A stretch of DNA of 64,000 nucleotides from Thermoproteota archaeon (lineage in GTDB: Archaea; Thermoproteota; Korarchaeia; Korarchaeales; Korarchaeaceae): the NCBI GenBank assembly GCA_027491555.1, contig JAOZGN010000006.1, positions 34,919 to 98,918 on the forward strand, given 5' to 3'. The notes beneath the pieces were generated by a model, which searched no databases, was not told the DNA's origin, and saw only the letters and a program-made list of their open reading frames with translations. The position numbers and the translations under genes are program-made. This document shows, piece by piece, positions 49,987-60,625 of the stretch (positions within the stretch are counted from its first letter, which is position 1; the number at the start of each line of letters is the position of its first letter).

Positions 49987-49995
49987 GATATAACT
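49987..49995 (-). promoter_or_regulatory. TATA box of the sec61-beta operon
   Basis: The minus strand reads AGTTATATC, centred 38 bp before ATG 49953, leaving a leader of about 13 nt with the GGAGG site. Confidence 0.55.
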
Positions 49996-50063
49996 TTGAC
50001 TCCAACCGCTGTAACTGGGTCATGGGCCGACCAGTGGAAAAATCTTAAGGTCGAGCGGACGGG

Positions 50064-51038
50064 GTGAGCGCCTCGTTGGAGATAAGACTCTCAAACGGCG
50101 TAGAGGTTCGTGAGGGGGACACCAGAATCCTCCTCGACCCGAGGAGGACGGAGCCAGGCGTGCCCACCCTGGTGTCCCACGCACACGCCGATCACGTGCC
50201 GAGGGACCTCAAGACCTCCTCCTCACCGCTCGCCTGCACCCGAGCAACGGCGGACGTGATATGGGCCAGGTACGGGGGTATCAGGAGGCCGGTGATAGTC
50301 GAGTTTGGGGAGCCCATAGAGGTTGGCAGCCTGACGATCACGGCCTATCCAGCCGGGCACATCCTCGGCTCGGCCATGTTCCTCATCGAGGGCAGGGGAC
50401 CTTCCCTCCTGTACACGGGCGACGTTAACCCCCTGGGGGGCCTCACGGTCGAGTCGCCGGCGATCGTCCCGAGGGCGGACGTGATAGTCATGGAGTCCAC
50501 CTACGGCTCCCCGAGGTTCGGGTTTCCCCACCCCCAGAGGGTCAGGGCTGAGCTCGCCCTCTGGGCGGCCAGGGTCATGAGGGAAGGGTCTACGCCCGCC
50601 GTGCTGGCCTACGCCGTTGGAAAGGCCCAAGAGGTCATCGCAGCTCTGAACAGGCTGCTCGACGTCCCGGTTCAGGCCGATCCTGAGATCATGAGGGTGA
50701 CCGAGGCTTACAAAAACCACACTAAGGCAGATCTCTCCGCCTCCCCGCTGGGAGGCCACGAAGGTGGAGTCGCCGTCGTGAGCGCCCGAAGCAGGGCGGT
50801 CGCCAGAAGGCTCTCCTTGGCGACTGGGTGGGTGGTACTGAGGGTTCCCAGGTGGGCTGACGCCGGATTCCCACTGAGCTCTCACGCGGATTACGCGGGG
50901 CTGGTGGAGGTCGCTAGGAGATCAGAAGCAGGTAGGGCATACACGGTTTGGGGACGGACGAGAGAGCTTGCGAGAGGGCTAACCCTAGAGCTGGGCATGG
51001 AGGCCAAGCCACTCAGCTCGAGGTGGGAGTCCCTCTAA
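50064..51038 (+). CDS. Metallo-beta-lactamase/beta-CASP-like hydrolase (RNA 3'-end processing or DNA ligase-associated type)
   Basis: 324 aa. The metal motif is SHAHADH, followed by AGHILGSAMFLIEG, YTGDVNPL, VIVMESTYGSP and a late SSHADY, which are motifs of the beta-CASP nucleases (mRNA 3'-end processing exonuclease family). It is shorter than CPSF-like archaeal enzymes and has no KH domains. It may be a small exonuclease. The start is GTG 50064, about 25 bp after AAAATCTTAA. It diverges from the sec61-beta operon. Confidence 0.85.
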   Translation: MSASLEIRLSNGVEVREGDTRILLDPRRTEPGVPTLVSHAHADHVPRDLKTSSSPLACTRATADVIWARYGGIRRPVIVEFGEPIEVGSLTITAYPAGHILGSAMFLIEGRGPSLLYTGDVNPLGGLTVESPAIVPRADVIVMESTYGSPRFGFPHPQRVRAELALWAARVMREGSTPAVLAYAVGKAQEVIAALNRLLDVPVQADPEIMRVTEAYKNHTKADLSASPLGGHEGGVAVVSARSRAVARRLSLATGWVVLRVPRWADAGFPLSSHADYAGLVEVARRSEAGRAYTVWGRTRELARGLTLELGMEAKPLSSRWESL

Positions 51039-51079
51039 CCGGCCTCCCTGCCCAGCCCTCCTCTACAACCCCCCGAGCC

Positions 51080-51586
51080 TCAGGCCTTAGCGAGGGACCG
51101 GAGGACCTCAGGCGGGATCTCGTCGGGCACTATGGATGCCTGCTCCCTGACGGTCTCCAGCACGAGCGAGGTGTTGGTCTCCCTCACGCCGGGGATGCTA
51201 AGTATCCTCTTCAGGAGCTCGTTGAGCTCGTGCTGATCGCCAGCGATGAGCTTCACGACAATGTCGTACGGGCCCGTTATCTCGTGGACCTCGAGCACGT
51301 TCTGTGGGGCGATCTCGACAACCTTCTTGGCCACCTCTGCGTGCTTCCCGGGCTCTGTCCTCATGAGGATTATGTACTTGTACCCCTTGCCCAGCTTGGC
51401 GTGGTCCACTAGGGCCGTGTACCCCTTGATGATCCCCAGCTCCTCCAGCTTCCTGACCTTCTTCATGACGCCGGCTGGACTCATGCCAAGCTCCCTGGCG
51501 ATCTGGGTGTATGTCACCCTCCCGTCCTCCACGAGCTTCTTCAGTATATTTAACTCCCGGTTGGTTATACCCTTCCTTCTGGGCAT
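51080..51586 (-). CDS. Lrp/AsnC-family transcription regulator
   Basis: 168 aa. An N-terminal helix-turn-helix (YTQIARELGMSPAGVMKKVRKLEELGII) and a C-terminal RAM/ACT domain (YIILMRTEPGKHAEVAKKV; TGPYDIVVKLIAGDQHELNELL). These regulators usually form octamers and sense amino acids. GGGGTGAG precedes the ATG. The promoter contains a perfect inverted repeat (51618-51637), suggesting self-regulation. The divergent neighbour is the DUF2070 gene. Confidence 0.93.
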   Translation of the reverse strand: MPRRKGITNRELNILKKLVEDGRVTYTQIARELGMSPAGVMKKVRKLEELGIIKGYTALVDHAKLGKGYKYIILMRTEPGKHAEVAKKVVEIAPQNVLEVHEITGPYDIVVKLIAGDQHELNELLKRILSIPGVRETNTSLVLETVREQASIVPDEIPPEVLRSLAKA

Positions 51587-51617
51587 TACAAACTCACCCC
51601 TACATCCTCGACTCCGA

Positions 51618-51637
51618 AGGGCGCATTATCGCGCCCT
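51618..51637. promoter_or_regulatory. Inverted repeat at the Lrp promoter
   Basis: AGGGCGC (51618-51624) and GCGCCCT (51631-51637) are exact reverse complements around ATTATC. On the minus strand the spacer GATAAT sits where a TATA box for the Lrp gene is expected, about 41 bp before its ATG. Confidence 0.55.
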
Positions 51638-51658
51638 ACCAACCTTAAACATCAGAAA

Positions 51659-51670
51659 CCTAAATAAAAA
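51659..51670 (+). promoter_or_regulatory. TATA box of the DUF2070 gene
   Basis: CCTAAATAAAAA is centred about 32 bp before ATG 51697, with a leader of a few bases. Confidence 0.5.
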
Positions 51671-51696
51671 GTTTCAAGTTAAGGCCGTGTCTCCCA

Positions 51697-53430
51697 ATGG
51701 CCTTCCCAGTATTTTACAGGGGAATAATCAAAGCCGCTAGAAGGGTCTTCAGATTAGGCAGTTTTCGACTGGCGGTCGGCATAGGAGCCCTTGAGAGCGC
51801 AGCACTATTCTTGGCGTGTTTTTGGGTGTGCGACATCAACGCAACGATTTGGTTAACACTAACATATTCCGCATCTCTCGTAATTGCGTTCACACTGTTG
51901 AGCGGCGTCGGCGGGCCACTCGACTCGAGGAGGGCCGCCTGGCTGGTAACACTCACACAGGCACCTCTTGCCATCGCACCCCTGGCGCTCGCCCCCCTCG
52001 GGGCCAGGGGGATCTACTCGGGGCTGCTGGCTGGCCTCCACGCCTCCATCTATCTGAGGGCCCTCTCGGTCCTGTCAATGACCATGGAGGTTGGGAGGGC
52101 GCTTCCATCCTTTCTTGCGCCTCTTCTCGTGGCTTGGTGGCCGGTTAAGTCCGGTGAGATGGGACTTCCACTGCTCGGCCTCCCACTGCTGACCGCGGCA
52201 CTCACACTCTGGCTGACGCTGGAGACGGAAGACAGGATTTCGAGGAGGCTCGTCGGAGAGAACGCCCTTCAGACGGTGAGGGCAATTGCCAGGCTCCTGC
52301 TTGTGGGCGACCCGGACCCCCTGGAGAGCATCCTCGCCGCGAGGGCCAAGCCGGGGAGGGTGGGGATCCTGGGGGTGAAGTTGGGGAGCGTGGCGGTTGT
52401 GGCCCCCGACTTCCACCCCGGACCGCTTGGAGATGCCGGCAGCTCCAACGGGCCCTACAGGGTCTTATCAAGCTTAGAGGGGGCTGGACTCAAGGCGATA
52501 TTCCTCAGGAGGGTGAGCACTCACGGGAGGAACCTCCCCAGCAGGTGGTGGGTTGACAAGGTGGCCGAGCGCACCCTGGAGATCTTGAATTCTGCCCCCC
52601 CGGTTGAAGTGGGTCCCCCGGTGATCGTCAGATCGGAGACGGAGAGCATCGAGGTGTCCGCCCAGCGATTTGGCGACTACGTGCTGCTAGCAATATCCGG
52701 CTGGCCCAGAGACGCCGAGGACTTCCCTGAGACGGTCGAGCTGAGGCTGAAGGAGCGGGTTTCCGCCTCGGGCGGCGGGCCTATCCCGCTGATCGTTGAC
52801 AGGCACGACTCCCTCGGGGCCGGCGAGCCGTGGAGCGTTGAGCCCTTCAGCGTGGAGGAGGAGCTCATCTTGGAAGCCGCCTGGAGGGCGTATCGGGGGG
52901 CGGTCGGCTCCCCCACCTCCAAGCGAGTGCTCGTGGGATTCGGCTCGGCCCACGGTCTCAAGGATGAACTCTCAAGCGTGGGGCCCGGTGGAGTGAGGGT
53001 CGTAACCTTGAGGGCGGCCGACGGATCCTGGGCCGTCGCCTACGTGTCTGTGGACGGAAACAACATGGTGCCGGAGCTCAGGGCCAGGATATGCGCGAGG
53101 CTCAGGTCGGCCAAATACGAGCCCATAGTCGCCACCACTGACACGCACTACACGCTCTCGCCCGAGACCCCGATCAACCCGGCGGGGTGGGAGGGTGAGG
53201 AGGAGGCCGTCCTTAGGCTGGTAGAGACGGCCCTGGAGGAGGCCGAGTCATCGGAGGCACCAGCGCCCGTGAGCGCAGGCTACGGTGAGTTGGAGGTCAT
53301 GCTGGTCGGTCGAGAAGCCGTCGACTCCATCGCCCTCGCGGCCGTGACGGCAGACCACGCGGCCCCCCTCGTGGCGATGGGGGCCGCGGTGCCGATGCTG
53401 CCTACGGCGCTGGTGGGCCTCCTGTTCTGA
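51697..53430 (+). CDS. DUF2070-family archaeal membrane protein
   Basis: 577 aa. Six or so membrane segments occupy residues about 25-195, followed by a large soluble part. The soluble domain has family-specific motifs: VVAPDFHPGPLGDAGSSNGP, where Asp/His could bind metal, and VATTDTHYTLSPE later on. HDS in VDRHDSLGAG adds another possible metal ligand. This suggests a hydrolase fused to a membrane region; the substrate is unknown. A last hydrophobic stretch (VAMGAAVPMLPTALVGLLF) may be a seventh segment. Confidence 0.85.
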   Translation: MAFPVFYRGIIKAARRVFRLGSFRLAVGIGALESAALFLACFWVCDINATIWLTLTYSASLVIAFTLLSGVGGPLDSRRAAWLVTLTQAPLAIAPLALAPLGARGIYSGLLAGLHASIYLRALSVLSMTMEVGRALPSFLAPLLVAWWPVKSGEMGLPLLGLPLLTAALTLWLTLETEDRISRRLVGENALQTVRAIARLLLVGDPDPLESILAARAKPGRVGILGVKLGSVAVVAPDFHPGPLGDAGSSNGPYRVLSSLEGAGLKAIFLRRVSTHGRNLPSRWWVDKVAERTLEILNSAPPVEVGPPVIVRSETESIEVSAQRFGDYVLLAISGWPRDAEDFPETVELRLKERVSASGGGPIPLIVDRHDSLGAGEPWSVEPFSVEEELILEAAWRAYRGAVGSPTSKRVLVGFGSAHGLKDELSSVGPGGVRVVTLRAADGSWAVAYVSVDGNNMVPELRARICARLRSAKYEPIVATTDTHYTLSPETPINPAGWEGEEEAVLRLVETALEEAESSEAPAPVSAGYGELEVMLVGREAVDSIALAAVTADHAAPLVAMGAAVPMLPTALVGLLF

Positions 53431-53490
53431 GGTGGGTTGGCCTAAGCTGAGGCGCGACAGATTTAATTCAGGAGAGGGGAGATGAAAGAG

Positions 53491-54760
<1,270 letters not shown>

Positions 54761-54764
<4 letters not shown>

Positions 54765-56314
54765 TCCTCACCCCTCGGGGCCCGCGTCGAGAGCCTGCCG
54801 ATCACCAGCCCTATGCCCGCGGCCGCGACGGCCACCACCGCGGTAAAGGTGCTCGAGGCTCCCCCCAGCGGGGCTGACCGGGAGGGCGCGGCCGGGGTTC
54901 GCTCAGGCGAAGCCGACGGAACGCTCACCTCAAAGTCGGAGAACTCCGGCTGTCCGGGCGCGGCCGCGTAGTAGACGCGCAGAGTCGAGGAGGTCTCGTT
55001 TCTGGACGGCTCGCACGATATGGAGAACGTCAGGGTCTCCTCGGGATCCAGCTCGCCGAGGAAAACGCCCTGCCCCTCGCAAGCGCCCTCCACGACCGTG
55101 ACGTTTACGCCCTTCGCTTGCCCGTCGCCGACGTTCGCCAGCAGACCGCGGACGTAGAGCTTGCCGGCCACCCACTCGGCCGAGGCTGAGGTGAGCGTCA
55201 CCCGAGCCCTCTGGCTCCTGTAGAACCCGAGGGTCACGGTCCTCTGGGCTGGCCTGCCCCCGCTCGAGTACGCCAACTCGACCGTCAGGGAGTACGTCTC
55301 CGGGGTCTCGGACGGGAGCACGCGGAGCCTGACCAGCGCAGACTCCCCCGGGGCTATGTCTCCGAGCCTAAGGGAGGAGGGTCCGAGAACCGTGGCCCCC
55401 TGCGAATGCACCGACAGGTGGACGTCCTCGGCCCCCAGCTCCCCCTCATTCGCGACCCTCAGGTCGATCACGTTCTCGACGCCAGGGGTCAGGCCCTCCT
55501 GGGCGACCGAGACCACGAGGTCGGCCTCGCCCTCCGATGACACCAGAACCGGCAGGGAGAACTCGGCCGTCCTCTCACCGGCCTCGAAGGCGTACCTCAC
55601 CTTCAGGGCGATCACTGCCTCGCCCTCAAAGTCCGCCGGGGCGGAGACCGGTATGTCGAGCTCGGCCCACCCTCCGGGGCCTATCACGATCCCCTCGGCC
55701 AGGCTCGTCAGGAGGGGGGTGAGCTCCCTGGAGACCACCTGCACGGAGACTATGCGGGCGTCGACCCCTCCTCTGTTGATGAGGGTCACGCGAAGGGTGC
55801 CGGTGGACCCCTGCCTCAAGGAGAGTGATTGATGGGTTAGAACTAGCTCTGGGGGACCAGCCACCCTCAGGCCGTAGGTTAGGGCGCAAGCCTGGGCTTC
55901 CGCCGAGCGCATCCCCGCCTCCGAGAAGTTCAGCTCGAGCGTGATGAGCGCCGTCCCAGGGCCGGCGGCGGCCGTGACGTACGCGTCGAACTCTAGTGCC
56001 GCGCTCTGGGAGGGGCCTATCACGATGGGAGTCGGGAGTTCGATAGAGGAGGCTCCCGACGCCGACCTGACCCCAGGCGGGAGCCTGACCCTCGCGTCCA
56101 GCACGGTCACCGACCTGGTCCCGTTGTTGCGGACGGCGAGCGAGACATGGACCAGACCCGTGCCCGGGAAGACGGGTCCCTGGTAAGTCGCGGGAGTCCA
56201 CGAGGCCCCGTCCGCCTGGAGGACGCCACCACAGGACTGATCGGCCCCGGCCCGCGCGGGGGCCAAGGGGGCCGAGAGTAGGAGCACTAAGAGGGCCGCC
56301 TCACGGTATCGCAT
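54761..56314 (-). CDS. Secreted CARDB-like protein, partner of the MacB-type transporter
   Basis: 517 aa. Signal peptide (REAALLVLLLSAPLAPARA), then about four Ig/CARDB-like repeats (VHVSLAVRNNGTRSVTVLDARV; GSTGTLRVTLINRGGVDARI; VENVIDLRVANEGELGAEDV; KLYVRGLLANVGDGQAKGV), a Ser/Pro linker and one C-terminal membrane segment (FTAVVAVAAAGIGLVIGRL). Its place between ATPase and permease genes, overlapping both (14 and 4 bp), suggests it takes the position of a MacA-type adaptor or is the ligand-binding subunit. The cargo is unknown. Confidence 0.85.
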
Positions 56315-56996
56315 CCGGGCTCACCTCCCTGAGGACCCTGCCGTCCTTCAGCAGAATCACCCTGTCGGCCCGAGAGGCCATCTCGCGGTCGTGCGTGACC
56401 ATGACGACGGTCCTTCCCTGGCGGGCGAGGTCTGCCAGCATCCGAACGACCTGCTCTCCCGACCTGGAGTCCAGGTTGCCGGTAGGCTCGTCGGCCAGCA
56501 CGATCCTGGGGTCGTTGGCCAAGGCCCTCGCTATGGCCACCCTCTGCTGCTCGCCGCCGCTGAGCTCCCCCGGCCTGTGGTGGGCGCGCTCCCTGAGCCC
56601 CACCTGGTCCAGCAGCTCCATGGCCCTGCGCCTCCTGTCCCCCCTGTGGTCTCCAATGGCGAGCGCCAGCTCCACGTTCTCGACGGCCGTCAGCCAGGGC
56701 ACCAAGTTGAAGGTCTGGAAGACGAACCCTATGGTCCCCCTCCTGAGCCTGGTCGCCTCGGCGTCCCGTACCCTGGTGACGTCGGACCCGAGCAGGCTGA
56801 CCGCCCCCCTGGTGGGCCTCGTCATGAGGCCGAGCATCATGAGGAGGGTCGTCTTCCCAGACCCGGACGGCCCCATCACCGCGACGAACTCTCCGGCGTA
56901 GATCCTGAGGCTGACTCCCCTCAGCGCCGCCACCGCAGAGCTCCCCGCCCCGTAGATCTTCCAGACGTCGCTGAGCTCGTAGACTTCCTTGGGCAT
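56301..56996 (-). CDS. ABC transporter ATP-binding protein (MacB/LolD type)
   Basis: 231 aa. Walker A GPSGSGKTT, Q loop in GFVFQTFNLVPWLTAVENVEL, signature LSGGEQQR, Walker B VLADEPTGNLD and the switch His in VMVTHDREMA are all present, and they place it in the LolD/MacB/FtsE group. It is the first gene of the ATPase-CARDB-permease operon. The message is probably leaderless: a TATA (GTTAATATATC, minus, 57018-57028) lies about 27 bp before ATG 56996. Confidence 0.94.
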   Translation of the reverse strand: MPKEVYELSDVWKIYGAGSSAVAALRGVSLRIYAGEFVAVMGPSGSGKTTLLMMLGLMTRPTRGAVSLLGSDVTRVRDAEATRLRRGTIGFVFQTFNLVPWLTAVENVELALAIGDHRGDRRRRAMELLDQVGLRERAHHRPGELSGGEQQRVAIARALANDPRIVLADEPTGNLDSRSGEQVVRMLADLARQGRTVVMVTHDREMASRADRVILLKDGRVLREVSPDAIP

Positions 56997-57017
56997 CTGC
57001 GGGATTATGGCGGCCCC

Positions 57018-57089
57018 GATATATTAACCTCCGGCCCCCTGCCGCCCCCAGCGACGCCCCAGATCGCCCGGAGAATAAGCCTTTTTATC
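57018..57089. promoter_or_regulatory. Divergent promoters for the ABC operon and leuS
   Basis: GTTAATATATC (minus, 57018-57028) serves the ATPase gene; CCTTTTTATC (plus, 57080-57089) lies about 28 bp before GTG 57113 of leuS. Both predict leaderless messages. Confidence 0.5.
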
Positions 57090-57112
57090 GAGGGGAGGGA
57101 GGCCCGCCCCAG

Positions 57113-60025
57113 GTGATCTACTTCGCTGGCGAGGGGAGAGATGAGTTCAAGGATTGGCTCCGCTCGATAGAGGCCAAGTGGCAGAAGAGGTGGAGAGAGG
57201 CCAGGATCTTCGAGGCGGACCCTGACCCCTCGCGACCAAAGTACTTCCTCACGGTACCGTACCCGTACACCTCGGGGCCGCTTCACATAGGCCACGGCAG
57301 GACCTACACCATCGGGGACGTGCACGCCCGCTACCTGAGGCACAAGGGCTACAACGTGCTCTGGCCGATGGCGTTCCACATCACCGGCACCCCCATAGAG
57401 GCCATCTCGGCCAGGATCAGGATGGGGGACGAGGAGTACATCAGACTCTACCGCTCCTACCTCAAGCTCTACGTGAAGGGCGAGGACGAGATCGACAGGC
57501 TCATTGAGAGGTTCAAGGACCCGTGGGAGGTCATGAAGTTCTTCTCCAGCGTTATCAGCTCAGACTTCGACGCCCTCGGCTACTCCATCGACTGGAGGCG
57601 GAGGTTCACCACCGGAGACCCCGAGTACAACTCCTTCGTGTCCTGGCAGTTCATCAGGCTGAGGGAGAAGGGGTACATAGTCCAAGGGGGCCACCCAGTG
57701 CTCTACGACGTGATGGAGGAGCAGGCGGTCGGCGAGGACGACATACTCGGCGGCGACGAGATCAAGCCCGGGATTGTGGAGTTCACCGCCGTGAAGTTCG
57801 ACGCCGGGGAGGGCAGGTACCTAGTGGCGGCCACGCTGAGGCCGGAGACCCTGCCCGGCGTCACCAACGTCTGGGTGAACCCGGACGCAAGGTACGTGGA
57901 GCTCGAGGCCAAGGGAGAGCGGTGGATAGTCTCGGAGGAGGCAGAGGTCAAGCTCAGGCTCCAGCAGCACCCAGTGAAGAGGGTCGGGGAGCTCAGGGGA
58001 AGGGAGCTCGTCGGGCTCAGGGTCAGGGACCCGCTGGTGGGCAGGTCCGTCCCCGTGCTGCCCGGAACGTTCGTCGACCCGGACGAGGCCACCGGAGTGG
58101 TCTACAGCGTCCCGGCCCACGCCCCCTACGACTACGCCGCCCTCATGGATGTCAAGGCGGACCCTGAGAGGTTCGGCGTCCCGAGGGAACTCGTGGAGGG
58201 CCTGCAGCCCATCCCCATAATCAGGCTTCCGGGGTACGGCGAGCTGCCCGCCAAGGAGGCCTGCGAGCGACACGGGGTCCGGAGCCAGGAGGACAGGGAG
58301 GCCCTGGAGGCGGCCACGGAGGAGATCTACAAGAAGGAGTTCTACGAGGGCGTCATGACCGCCGGTCCCTTCGCCGGGCTCAAGGTGACGGAAGCCAAGG
58401 AGAGGACGAGGGAGTTCCTGTTCGGGCGGGGCCTGGGCTTCACCTTCTACGAGGTGACTGCCCTCAAGAAGCCCGTCGTGAGCAGGTCGGGAGGGAAGGT
58501 CGTCGTCGCCGTGCTGCCAGACCAGTGGTTCCTAGACTTCAACGCGCCCGGCTGGAAGGAGCGCGGCAGGGAGGCCCTCAAGGCAATGGCCATAGTCCCC
58601 GAGAAGTACAGGAAGCTGTTCGAGGACACGATAGAGTGGCTCGACAAGAGGCCCTGCGCCAGGAAGAGGGGCATAGGCACCAGGCTACCGTTCGACCCCC
58701 AGTGGATCATCGAGTCGCTCAGCGATTCCACGATCTACATGGCATTCTACACGGTCATCCACAGGATCAGGGCCCTCGGGATAGGTCCCTCCAAGATGGG
58801 CGTCGAGTTCTGGGACTATGTGTTCTGGGGGAAGGGCGACCCGGACGAGCTGGCCCAGAGGGTGGAGGTCAGTCCTGAGGACCTCAAGGGCCTCAGGGAG
58901 GAGTTCGAGTACTGGTACCCGGTCGACCACAGGCACACCATGATCGCCCACATCACCAACCACCTGACGTTCTTCATCATGCACCACGCGGCCCTGTTCG
59001 ACGAGAGGTACTGGCCCAAGAAGATCACCCTGAACGAGCCCGTCATCAGGGAGGGGACCAAGATGAGCAAGAGCAAGGGGAACGTGATACCGCTGGTGGA
59101 GATCCCGAAGGTGTACTCGGCCGACTGGTTCAGGCTCTACTCCGTCAGCGCCGCGGACCTGGCGACCGTGCTGGACTGGAGGGACAGGGACGTCCAGACC
59201 GTCGGCGGGAGGCTCAGGAGGTTCGTCGAGATATTCCGGATGGTGGCAGAGTCAGAGCCCAGCGGGGAGAGGGACGCCGGGGTGCTGGCGAGGTGGCTGG
59301 AGTCCAGGACGGCCTCCATGCTCCGGCAGGTCGACGAGATGCTGGCCAACCACAGGTACAGGGACGCCGCGATCCGGGCCTTCTTCGACCATCTCAGAGA
59401 CGTGGAGATCTACCTGAGGTACGGCGGGCGGGACTTTGGCCTGCTGAGGAAGATCTTCCGGAGCTGGGCCGTTGCCCTGGAGCCGTTCATCCCTCACCTC
59501 GCCGAGGAGGTCTGGGAGCGGCTGGGAGGGGAGGGGTTCGTCTCCCTCGCGCCGTGGCCGGAGCCCGAGGAGGGGGCCGTGAGGCCGGAGCTCGAGGAGG
59601 CCTTCAGGGTGGTCGAGAGGACCATAGAGGACGTCAACAAGATACTGCGGACGGTGAGGGAGAGGAAGGAGAGGCTGTTCATCTACCTAGCCCCGGACTG
59701 GAAGTACGAGATTATCTCGAGGCTGGAGGCGGAACTCAAGCCCCCCATCAGCCAGAAAGATGCCTTCAGAGTCGCGTCTGAGTTCCTCAGAGCCCACGGG
59801 AAGGAGGCCCAGCACCTGATCAGGGAGTTCGTGGGCGAGCAGGGCGCCATAAGGCACTCCACCCCCGAGGCCGAGAGGGAGATGTTCTCGGCCCTTGTGG
59901 ACATGATCAAGGACAGGACCGGCGTAAGGGAGGTCGTCATAGCCCTGCCGGGAGAGGGAGTCCCAGACCCGATGGGCAAGGCCAAGCTGGCGATTCCGGG
60001 CAGGCCGGCGCTCTACCTAGAGTAG
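57113..60025 (+). CDS. leuS: Leucyl-tRNA synthetase
   Basis: 970 aa, the archaeal/eukaryotic-type class I enzyme. HIGH is at residues 58-61 (GPLHIGHGRTY), KMSKS at about 650-654, and a large editing (CP1) domain lies between them (about 200-420, LVAATLRPETLPGVTNVWVN). It ends with the C-terminal tRNA-binding extension. GTG 57113 sits just behind the promoter; the SD-like GGTGATC overlaps the start itself, so a leaderless message is likely. Confidence 0.96.
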   Translation: MIYFAGEGRDEFKDWLRSIEAKWQKRWREARIFEADPDPSRPKYFLTVPYPYTSGPLHIGHGRTYTIGDVHARYLRHKGYNVLWPMAFHITGTPIEAISARIRMGDEEYIRLYRSYLKLYVKGEDEIDRLIERFKDPWEVMKFFSSVISSDFDALGYSIDWRRRFTTGDPEYNSFVSWQFIRLREKGYIVQGGHPVLYDVMEEQAVGEDDILGGDEIKPGIVEFTAVKFDAGEGRYLVAATLRPETLPGVTNVWVNPDARYVELEAKGERWIVSEEAEVKLRLQQHPVKRVGELRGRELVGLRVRDPLVGRSVPVLPGTFVDPDEATGVVYSVPAHAPYDYAALMDVKADPERFGVPRELVEGLQPIPIIRLPGYGELPAKEACERHGVRSQEDREALEAATEEIYKKEFYEGVMTAGPFAGLKVTEAKERTREFLFGRGLGFTFYEVTALKKPVVSRSGGKVVVAVLPDQWFLDFNAPGWKERGREALKAMAIVPEKYRKLFEDTIEWLDKRPCARKRGIGTRLPFDPQWIIESLSDSTIYMAFYTVIHRIRALGIGPSKMGVEFWDYVFWGKGDPDELAQRVEVSPEDLKGLREEFEYWYPVDHRHTMIAHITNHLTFFIMHHAALFDERYWPKKITLNEPVIREGTKMSKSKGNVIPLVEIPKVYSADWFRLYSVSAADLATVLDWRDRDVQTVGGRLRRFVEIFRMVAESEPSGERDAGVLARWLESRTASMLRQVDEMLANHRYRDAAIRAFFDHLRDVEIYLRYGGRDFGLLRKIFRSWAVALEPFIPHLAEEVWERLGGEGFVSLAPWPEPEEGAVRPELEEAFRVVERTIEDVNKILRTVRERKERLFIYLAPDWKYEIISRLEAELKPPISQKDAFRVASEFLRAHGKEAQHLIREFVGEQGAIRHSTPEAEREMFSALVDMIKDRTGVREVVIALPGEGVPDPMGKAKLAIPGRPALYLE

Positions 60026-60060
60026 TTCGCCTCCACCGCACACTTTTTATTTCACCCTTT

Positions 60061-60083
60061 GTTATACGTTATACCGATATACC
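60061..60083 (+). promoter_or_regulatory. Three tandem TATA-like repeats
   Basis: GTTATAC (60061-60067), GTTATACC (60068-60075) and GATATACC (60076-60083) follow one another without gaps, about 20-40 bp before TTG 60101. They may be a TATA box inside a repeated operator. Confidence 0.45.
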
Positions 60084-60100
60084 GCGGCGTGGGGAGGGCC

Positions 60101-60625
60101 TTGTCGTCGCGCCAGCCTGATGACGCAGAGGACCCCAGGGAGCAGAGCGGACTGCTCGAGAGGCTGATGAAGATCGAGCGTGAGATCAGGGCCGTTGAGA
60201 AGAGGTTGGCGACGATAGAGAAGCTGTTGGAGGGGGATCCCGAGGCGAGGGCCATAGTCCTCCTGTACATGAAGATCGTGGGTCTCCACAGGGCGAGCGT
60301 GGACAGGATCGCCACGGCCCTTCAGGCTCAGAGGGCCCTGACTCAGGCCGGCGTGATAGACGACATAGCGAGGGATGTGATAGAGGCCCTGGCCGTGAGG
60401 GGGCCTATGAACATTTCGGAACTCACGAGAGAACTCAGAAAGGTGAGAGGATCGGCCTCGAGGAGGATAATCGCCCAGAGGCTCAGAATGCTGGAGAACT
60501 TGGGCGTAGTGAGGAGGGTTCCAGGCGGCAAGGGCAGGAGGTACGAGCTGTCGGGCGCGCTCACGGGTGGGCAGGAAGGATATAGTAATGATCCAAACGG
60601 TGATAGCGCAGGTGATTGGGAGTGA
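60101..60625 (+). CDS. Coiled-coil winged-helix protein of unknown function
   Basis: 174 aa. An N-terminal coiled coil (about 17-50, LLERLMKIEREIRAVEKRLATIEKLL), a middle helical part and a C-terminal winged helix (about 95-155, MNISELTRELRKVRGSASRRIIAQRLRMLENLGVV cut here at the wing, then a GGKGRRYEL hairpin). It is probably a DNA-binding regulator. The start is uncertain: TTG 60101 (GGGGAGGG just ahead), GTG 60089, or TTG 60059; the promoter favours 60101. It is first of a run of overlapping genes that includes PAC2 and Hsp20. Confidence 0.75.
   Translation: MSSRQPDDAEDPREQSGLLERLMKIEREIRAVEKRLATIEKLLEGDPEARAIVLLYMKIVGLHRASVDRIATALQAQRALTQAGVIDDIARDVIEALAVRGPMNISELTRELRKVRGSASRRIIAQRLRMLENLGVVRRVPGGKGRRYELSGALTGGQEGYSNDPNGDSAGDWE

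Noticed and set aside
49802..50023. 73-aa minus-strand frame
   Set aside because: It overlaps Sec61-beta in another frame; the 54-aa Sec61-beta frame has the family motif, membrane segment and ribosome site.
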